Source: Mesostigma viride (taxonomy: Eukaryota > Streptophyta > Mesostigmatophyceae > Mesostigmatales > Mesostigmataceae). From it: a DNA stretch of 64,000 bases. The notes below the pieces were generated by a model. The model saw only the letters and a program-made list of their open reading frames with translations, made no database searches and had not been told where the DNA came from. Of the stretch, positions 44,455 to 64,000 are shown piece by piece (position 1 is the first letter of the stretch; every line of letters starts with the position of its first letter). A program made the position numbers and the translations under genes. Location of the stretch: assembly GCA_009746045.1 (NCBI GenBank), contig RPFO01000418.1:2401334-2465333 (forward strand), read 5' to 3'.

Positions 44455-45303
44455 TTTTGGTACTGAAAAGCACTTGTAAACCGAATCCGTAAAAATTATG
44501 TACGTGACGACCTTCCAAAACCATGTACAAAAATACAGGCTTGTTTAATCGTAATTTAACAGGTGATATGCGTTTGATTAACGTGGCCTCCCTAGAGATC
44601 TGTAGTTCTAAACCAAACCGGAACGTTTGCGTCCAATACTTAAGTAAGTTATGGCGGACCTGGGCAATATGGAAATTTTGAAGAGCGCGCGCGAAAAGCC
44701 GAAAACCAGACATTAATGTTATTGATGGTCAACGCACTGTGATCTGGCATATGGCACCAGGCTGGACAAGCAACGCGCCGGTCGCGCCCACATCTCGTTG
44801 TTTGGAAGGTAGTACAAATATTATCTAGTGTCTACTGTCTAGGAAACTAGTGCTCCCTCAAAAATAACAACAAGAATCGGGGACTCTAAGAACTATCAAC
44901 TACCCATGTACAATACCAACTTAAGAACTGGGGGAGTACCCTGGAGAACTTATTGCGTTCAGAATGAACCCGGCCCGCTTTCGGGCCGGGCCATGGAGGA
45001 CGACGCGTCGACGCGACGCGATGCCGTACGTGTGGGCAGTCAGTGGGAAACCTTTCGTGCATGGACGAAGGCGTTCATGGGGGATCAAAGCTGAAAGCAT
45101 TCAGCGGTGTCACGCAGGCGCGGTGTCACAACAACGTAGTTTTCAGGCTGCTGCAAACGTGGCACAAGAAACGTTGCAGCTCCTGCTTGGATTTTCGAGG
45201 GGGTGAATGGTTTGTTTCTTGACTTCCCTGTAACTTTTTTACCGGGGCTTGAAAGCAGGGGGGGTATTGCAGGACTTGCTCGACATTTCGTGTGACCGCG
45301 AAA
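44455..45303. promoter_or_regulatory. Divergent intergenic region between the coiled-coil and SmB genes
   Basis: 849 bp separate the two start codons, so both promoters must lie here or be shared. I see no clear TATA box at a standard distance from either ATG. No repeat array is present, unlike most other non-coding DNA in the window. Confidence 0.5.
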
Positions 45304-46113
45304 ATGTCGAAGTCCGCAAAGCTGCTTCAGTTTCTTCACTATCGGATGCGGGTAACTCTGCAAGATACCCGGCAAATTGTAGGAAAGATGATGGCTTTTG
45401 ACCGCCATATGAATTTGGTACTGAGCGATTGTGAGGAGCACCGGAAGCTGCCGCCCAAGAAGGGGATGACGGAGGAACAGCGACAGAAGAAGCGAGTGCT
45501 TGGGCTAGTAATCCTTCGGGGTGAGGAAATTGTTTCAATAACCGTGGAGGGGCCGCCTCCTCCCGACGAGTCCAAGGGAAAGCACCCGTCGGCCGCGCAG
45601 GCTGGGCCGGGTGTTGGGCGCGCGGCGGGTCGCGGCATTCCGGTCGCGCCGCTGGGACAGGCACCGACGGGCCTGGCCGGGCCCGTAAGAGGCGTGGGTG
45701 GCCCGACGGCTGCCATGATGCAGCCGCAAGCCGGCCGGGGAATGGTGCAGGCACCGCCTGTCTCGTACGGTCAGCCCGGTGCGCCTCCTCCGGGCCAGTG
45801 GCCGCCGATGCAGGGCCAGTTTGCGCCCCCTCCGGGCCAATACGGGCCGCCTCCCGGTATGCGCCCGCCTCCCATGATGTCCGGCCCTCCCCGGCCAGGC
45901 ATGCCCCCCCCTCCTGGCATGGGACCGCCACCTGGCATGGCCCCCCCTCCCGGCATGGCCCCACCCCCTGGCATGCCCCCCCGCATGATGATGCCTCCTC
46001 AGGGTATGCGCCCACCGGGTGGACCCCCGCCCATGATGATGCGGCCGCCGCAGGGGATGCCGCCCGGCATGCCCCCGGGCCCCCCTCGCCCCGGCATGCC
46101 GCCTCCCCAGTAA
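45304..46113 (+). CDS. SNRPB: Small nuclear ribonucleoprotein-associated protein B (SmB)
   Basis: A single exon of 269 aa ends at TAA. Residues about 1-90 are an Sm fold: Sm1 includes [20 protein letters not shown] and the conserved [11 protein letters not shown]; Sm2 is [16 protein letters not shown]. This is followed by the characteristic VEGPPPP. The rest is a Gly/Pro/Met tail with many PPPGM and PPGMPP repeats, as in animal and plant SmB. The protein is one of seven in the Sm ring on U1, U2, U4 and U5 snRNAs, so it acts in nuclear splicing. The ATG at 45304 gives the conserved MSKSAKLLQ start. The gene is intronless although its neighbours are very intron-rich. It could be a retrocopy, but no poly-A remnant is seen. 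Confidence 0.97.
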   Translation: MSKSAKLLQFLHYRMRVTLQDTRQIVGKMMAFDRHMNLVLSDCEEHRKLPPKKGMTEEQRQKKRVLGLVILRGEEIVSITVEGPPPPDESKGKHPSAAQAGPGVGRAAGRGIPVAPLGQAPTGLAGPVRGVGGPTAAMMQPQAGRGMVQAPPVSYGQPGAPPPGQWPPMQGQFAPPPGQYGPPPGMRPPPMMSGPPRPGMPPPPGMGPPPGMAPPPGMAPPPGMPPRMMMPPQGMRPPGGPPPMMMRPPQGMPPGMPPGPPRPGMPPPQ

Positions 46114-47556
46114 TCGCGTTCAGTTTCCCTCTGTGAAGGCCCCTCCGCGGTGACCACCTGTCGACTGCTGGTGACTGTCACGGGCCTGGCCGTGCTGCAG
46201 GGTGCCGCATGAGAGGAGGCTGTGCTGCGTTGAGGGGACCTTGCCGCGCATACTTGCGGTCTACCGCGGATGTTCGAGTGGGAGGGCCTTGTCAGCCTCT
46301 CGGGCGCCCCTAGGCACATCAAGGCACGGCCAAGGAAGGAGTGGGTGCAAGGAAAGGATGGATGCAGGGAAAGGATGGCTCGTGGGTCCAGCTGGCCACT
46401 GTTGAGGGGGCAAGGTTGGCTGGGGGCCACTGTTGAGGCGGCGGGCTTGCCGCTTGATGTAGGTGCCGCGTGCAAGTTGCACGGTGGGCGCGTCGCTTGG
46501 AGTTGGTTTTGGTGCGCTGCAGTGGTTGGTGCGCATTTTGGATACTGCAGTGTGCTCTGGGAGGCGTTGCAGGCTGCGGCCGCTGCTGGCTGGCCGATGC
46601 CAGACATGCAGCCAGCGCTGTTTTTTATGTGCTGGTTGGGTACAGAGCCTGCAAGCGCCATGCTGGATGGGTTTTGAGGGGACAGTGATAGAAAGTACTT
46701 TCCATCTGGTACAGTGACCGGCAAGGCAGTGGTTGCGAACACAACATACTGACCACCAGTGGTTGTCTCTTTGATACTGGCCACTGTTGCGACCATTGCT
46801 GCTGCCACTTGTTGCACACGAAGACTTGAAATGGCTTCCCAAATCGGAGTTCACAGTCCGGCGGTGCGGCCATGGTCATGGGGGGGCATCTGGCAGTGGC
46901 GGGTGGATGGATGGATGGATGGATGGTGGGTGCTCTTATGGAAGCATGGGAGCATGGGCGCATGATCGTATGCTGACGTGGAAGCAACGAGCCGCAGTGC
47001 AAGGAGGCGGTGGTGGGAGCGGCAGCTACCAGCCCCTGCTCGCAGCCAACCGGTCATGTGACATGAGCGGTGCCTGCGCAAGCAGATATGCTGACAAACA
47101 TATTGATCTGATTCATGATCTGGTTGTCTCCTTGATATTGGTAGAATCCCCCAGGGAGCGCCTGTGGAAGGTGGATGCTCACAGTTGCCAGATTTGGCCT
47201 TTAAATGGCGTTGCTGAAAGTATAGCAACCGCGATGAAGGCAGTTCGCCTTTTTTTCTGTTGGAGGCCAGATTTCGGACGCTATGTTGTCTGTTCATGCC
47301 GTCAAAGTAGTTGGCTGCGCAGCTGGCAGGGGGAGCGATGATAGTGGCCAGTAGCAGGTGGGTGACATGGATGCCAGTGACTATGTATGTGGTGGCACTT
47401 GTTAAGCCACTGGCAGGTACTCATTCCGTTGGCCATGAATTTGGCTGTTGATAGCTCCAGCCCGGCCTCAATCCGCATCATGCCGGAAAGACAAAATAGC
47501 ATTGAAGTCTTCTTTGTCAATCAAATGACCTGAGCGATTGGAGACATGCAGGAGGG

Positions 47557-47558
47557 AA

Positions 47559-47604
<46 letters not shown>
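47557..47604. repeat. Poly-G tract (about 48 bp)
   Basis: An uninterrupted G homopolymer on the plus strand, potentially quadruplex-forming. Shorter runs occur at 9620-9638 (G), 11917-11935 (C) and 43239-43257 (C). Confidence 0.95.
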
Positions 47605-47605
<1 letters not shown>

Positions 47606-48718
47606 CTATCATGGTTGTAGCTGAAGCTGCTATGCATGTGGGCACCATGGATAACTAGTTTGTATAAATGTTCATCAGGCGGGGCATTCCTGAGAGCGGT
47701 GAGCAGGAATGTCAGAACAGTGTAGCTGTGGATGCGGGCTGCGCCTAACTGTGGCCTGCACTGACAACTTGAATATGAAGAGAAATTGCATTTATGTAGT
47801 ATTTGGAAGATAATAAAGAAGGAACTTGGACAATGAATAAGAAAGTGTGCTGCCCTGTGGAAAAGGCAAGTGACATTGATGACGAGAAGAGTACAAATGC
47901 TTGGGTAACAAGCTGATGAGCCCTGCTATGTAGTATGTACATGCACTTTTCTGGCCTGCGCTGGTTGTCATATTGATTAATTAGCCCTCCTTATGGGTTA
48001 ACCTCCATATTACAAACGAACCAGGAGACTGTCGGCAGGGCCTGAGCCCGTCACGTCGAGGGCAGCACATGCATGTGTCCATGCCTAGCCTAGCTATCAC
48101 GGAAAGTCCAAGGATATGACGTACAGCACCCGGCCGGCCGCGCGCGGCCTGGGGCAAGCCACGTGAGGACAAAGCGCCCGGGCTGCATGCATGCGCGTGC
48201 TAATTGGTATACGCCAGCTAGTCGATCTGTCTGATATGTCTACCAGCTCTAGCTGTGCATGCGCGCGGGCCAGGTGCCCGGCTCTAGGCGTAGGCGCCTG
48301 TGCCTAAGAATGTGGGAAACGTATTTAAATCAGCGTACAAATCCTCGTGGCTGATATGCAATGAATTGAATGGATTATATTAAGCACCCTGCGCATGCAA
48401 CATCTGGGTGACATCGCCGTGGAGTCTAAATTCTAGCTCCTGCTCCTGCGATCGATTCTCATTTAATTATACATGCAGTATGGTGATGTCGAGAGGCTTT
48501 TGCAAGCTTGAGATCGATCTCTGCAACAGGGTGCTGTTTTAAACCGGCGCACTGAATTAAGGATCGAGGACCAGGCTATATAAATATAGGAGATCGAAAA
48601 TAATTTTCTAGCTACCTTGGCATTTCTATATACATCAACCGAATGAAGACCCATGCATACAAGCGACCTGACACTCTAGCGCAGGTCGATCAAGCAGATG
48701 TGGCGCTGTAGCCATGAA

Positions 48719-48762
48719 TTAATTAATTCATTCATGCACTAATTTACACGTCACTGCGTCAC
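48719..48762 (-). mobile_element. 44-bp retroelement-tail micro-insertion with 11-bp target-site duplication
   Basis: It is flanked by GTAGCCATGAA at 48708-48718 and 48763-48773. On the minus strand it begins GTGACGCAGTGACGTGTAAA and ends in a TTAATTAA tail, as in the palindrome family. Confidence 0.8.
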
Positions 48763-48839
48763 GTAGCCATGAAACACGGGGCATAAAACCTCAGACAATT
48801 CTTGGGATTCATTTTTAGAATTTTACCAGCTCAGCTGAT

Positions 48840-48863
48840 TAATTAATTAATTAATTTACACGT
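48840..48863 (-). mobile_element. 24-bp retroelement-tail micro-insertion with 13-bp target-site duplication
   Basis: It is flanked by perfect CAGCTCAGCTGAT copies at 48827-48839 and 48864-48876. The insert on the minus strand is ACGTGTAAA followed by TTAATTAATTAATTA, the last bases of the family seen 80 bp away. Confidence 0.8.
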
Positions 48864-49377
48864 CAGCTCAGCTGATAATTAAATCCAAAGGGACAGGCCG
48901 CTTGAGTATGTATCTTCGATCCATATGCTGCATCACTGAAACACTCTACTCAAGCACTTTACACCCCATGACTGTCTGGGCAAAGGATGCCAACGCACAG
49001 TGAAATGAGCAATACGATAACACAGCTGAGGCATGGCAGAGCCTGCACGCCACACCGAATCCTCGAGTCCAGGACCCTGATAGATCCCCTCTGTATTCAG
49101 CATGCCACAGATACCACGATGGCCGCTGTGGCATGGCAGCAAACCCAGTCAAGAGCTCACCACCAAAAGTGCTGGCCTTGCTGTTATCTTAGGGCTACAA
49201 ACCTTCCACCACCATCTGCCGAGACTACAGAAGCATGCAATTAATGGGTCAATGCCCGTCAACCTGTTTCCCACAAATGCGGTTTGCCCGTAAAGGTGTC
49301 CTCTACAAGTTCGGAGGCACACGGCAGGCTCGAAGGCCTTCCTTCCACGTCCATCTTCTCGTCTGCACCGTGATGCT

Positions 49378-49378
<1 letters not shown>

Positions 49379-49471
<93 letters not shown>
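49379..49471. repeat. (GA)n microsatellite
   Basis: About 46 GA dinucleotides. Confidence 0.97.
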
Positions 49472-49476
<5 letters not shown>

Positions 49477-50010
49477 TCCTTAGAGGCCTGCCCGCTTGTG
49501 GCGTTCTATGTGATTACTAGTTAATCTTAACTTCTGCCCGAAATGCAGTTCTTCTCTCCAACTGCGTACCCCACAGGTTGGAGGCACACACGGGGCAATG
49601 CTCGTTCATCGGCTCGCTCAATTGGTGGCTCACTTGATGGCTCACTTGGTGGCTCACTTGCCTGTGCGAAGCCGCCATGCTGGCTCACTTGAGCTTGCCC
49701 TTTAACCATGAGTTGAGATCTATCCCATGATATCACGCGTCGCGATGGGAGATGGGACACAAGGCACCAGGAAGCCAAACGTTGACCCGTTGTTAGTATT
49801 CGCTCATGAGAATCTAATTACTTAGCTTATTTGTCTAGGGTGCGCAATAGCACAATCAACCACGGAAGGCTAGCAACAATTTTTCCTTTGCTTCTTAACG
49901 CAACCATCCACCAGTTTAGGTACAGACGGCAGGCACGCTCTGCTGATTTCTGCAACTTAAGTTAGGACACAGGGGACAAGCGTGAGCCCCCGGGTGCTAA
50001 ATGCATGCAG

Positions 50011-62806
<12,796 letters not shown>

Positions 62807-62813
62807 CTGTTGG

Positions 62814-63417
62814 TGGTGGTGGTGGGGGGGGAGAGAATCGTGTGCGTGGTGGTGGTGGTGATGATAGGACAGGTGCAAGGGGGGGGAAGGGGGAGAAAAG
62901 GTGAGGAAAGCCATCGTAGCAGTGGCGGCGGTGGCGGTCGTGGGGCAGGAAAGCCTTCCTCCCACTTGGTAAACACGAGGAAGGTTTCAACGCGAGAAAT
63001 GGCAGATTGGGATTGCTATCTAGACAAGGCCCTGTCCTCTTGTACGTTTAGGCCCGGATCACATACGCAACACATGTCAGCTGCCTCCCTTATGCGTGCC
63101 CCCTTGCCCTCATGTCACGCCTCCCTCATGCGTGCCCTCTTGCCCGCATGCCACGCCTCCCTCACGCGCGTGCCCTCCTGCCCTCTCACGCCTCCCTCAT
63201 GCGTGCCCTCGTGCGCTCATTTCATGCCCACTGCTCTCCCCTCTGCTCTTTCTCCGCTTTCCAGCAGTGCGGTGCATCTCACAGATACACGTGGGGCGCC
63301 ATGGCCTTTGTGCACACATTGGGTTGTTTACTAGCTTGTTTATTTGTTTGCCTTGTTTGTTTGTTTGCTTTTCTTGTTTTGTTTTGTTTTTTAACCGCTT
63401 GTGTGTCTGATCTGCTA

Positions 63418-63420
<3 letters not shown>
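62814..63420. other. Non-coding or unresolved 5' region of the LRR/FAM194-like gene
   Basis: It contains a GGTGGTGGT run, and about four imperfect repeats of GCCTCCCTCATGCGTGCCCT (63080-63215). On the minus strand near 63030-62975 is a possible exon reading LDSNPNLPFLAL in LRR style, but its phase does not fit the next exon. Confidence 0.4.

Positions 63421-64000
<580 letters not shown>

Larger units (their letters stand above)
46114..50010. other. Intergenic spacer with microsatellites and short insertions
   Basis: No supported gene. It contains two CTGGTTGTCTCTTTGAT-type motifs (46761 and 47119), a 48-base G run (47557-47604), two micro-insertions near 48.7-48.9 kb, a GA microsatellite (49379-49471) and a short GGCTCACTTG repeat (49608-49690). 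The longest antisense ORF (46854-46261) has no recognisable domain. Confidence 0.6.

Noticed and set aside
45239-46015. 258-aa antisense ORF over SmB
   Set aside because: It is a shadow of the Pro/Gly-rich SmB tail and has no recognisable domain.
46261-46854. 197-aa minus-strand ORF downstream of SmB
   Set aside because: Composition is not protein-like, no domain is recognised and there are no phase-matched neighbours. It probably covers the SmB 3' UTR and spacer.

Overview
The window is eukaryotic nuclear DNA. Coding exons are short, GC-rich and bounded by GT-AG introns. Introns and spacers are large, AT-richer and packed with micro- and minisatellites. Non-LTR retrotransposon (LINE) remains are scattered throughout, including an L1-type ORF1, an AP-endonuclease fragment and a YADD reverse transcriptase. 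Two genes (an EF-hand protein and an LRR/FAM194-like protein) suggest a flagellated protist. GC-rich exons, an L1-type LINE and a long TCTAGGG array (one base from the plant-type TTTAGGG telomere repeat) make a green alga plausible, but I cannot name the species.

Five genes can be assembled by hand with splice phases that agree. (1) 6230-4991, minus: two exons, a 200-aa RING-finger protein with a DUF3395-like C-terminus. (2) 7667-17756, plus: at least ten exons, an EF-hand-pair protein with repeated D-I-x-G motifs; the 5' end is unresolved. (3) 44454-22296, minus: a complete 16-exon, 796-aa coiled-coil protein whose 15 introns are 89% of the locus. (4) 45304-46113, plus: an intronless 269-aa SmB spliceosomal protein, divergent from gene 3 across 849 bp. 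(5) about 62806-50011, minus: a leucine-rich-repeat cap followed by a FAM194-like domain; the 5' end is missing.

Layout: 1-5 kb holds nested LINE copies; 5-6.2 kb gene 1; 7.7-17.8 kb gene 2, with a LINE and a short insertion in its introns; 18-22 kb spacer with an ORF1-bearing LINE; 22.3-44.5 kb gene 3; 45.3-46.1 kb SmB; 46.1-50 kb spacer with tiny insertions; 50-62.8 kb gene 5, including a 3-kb 60-bp satellite in one intron; 63.4-64 kb a TGTC microsatellite running off the end.

The most striking pattern is in the introns. In about half of those I could define, the DNA next to a splice junction contains extra, often tandem and decayed copies of that junction, meaning the last 10-30 bases of the exon plus the donor, and in a few cases the acceptor plus the first exon bases. 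This occurs in all three intron-rich genes and looks like a general way in which introns grow here. The second pattern is a set of LINE-tail insertions of only 24-109 bp, each flanked by perfect 10-13 bp target-site duplications.
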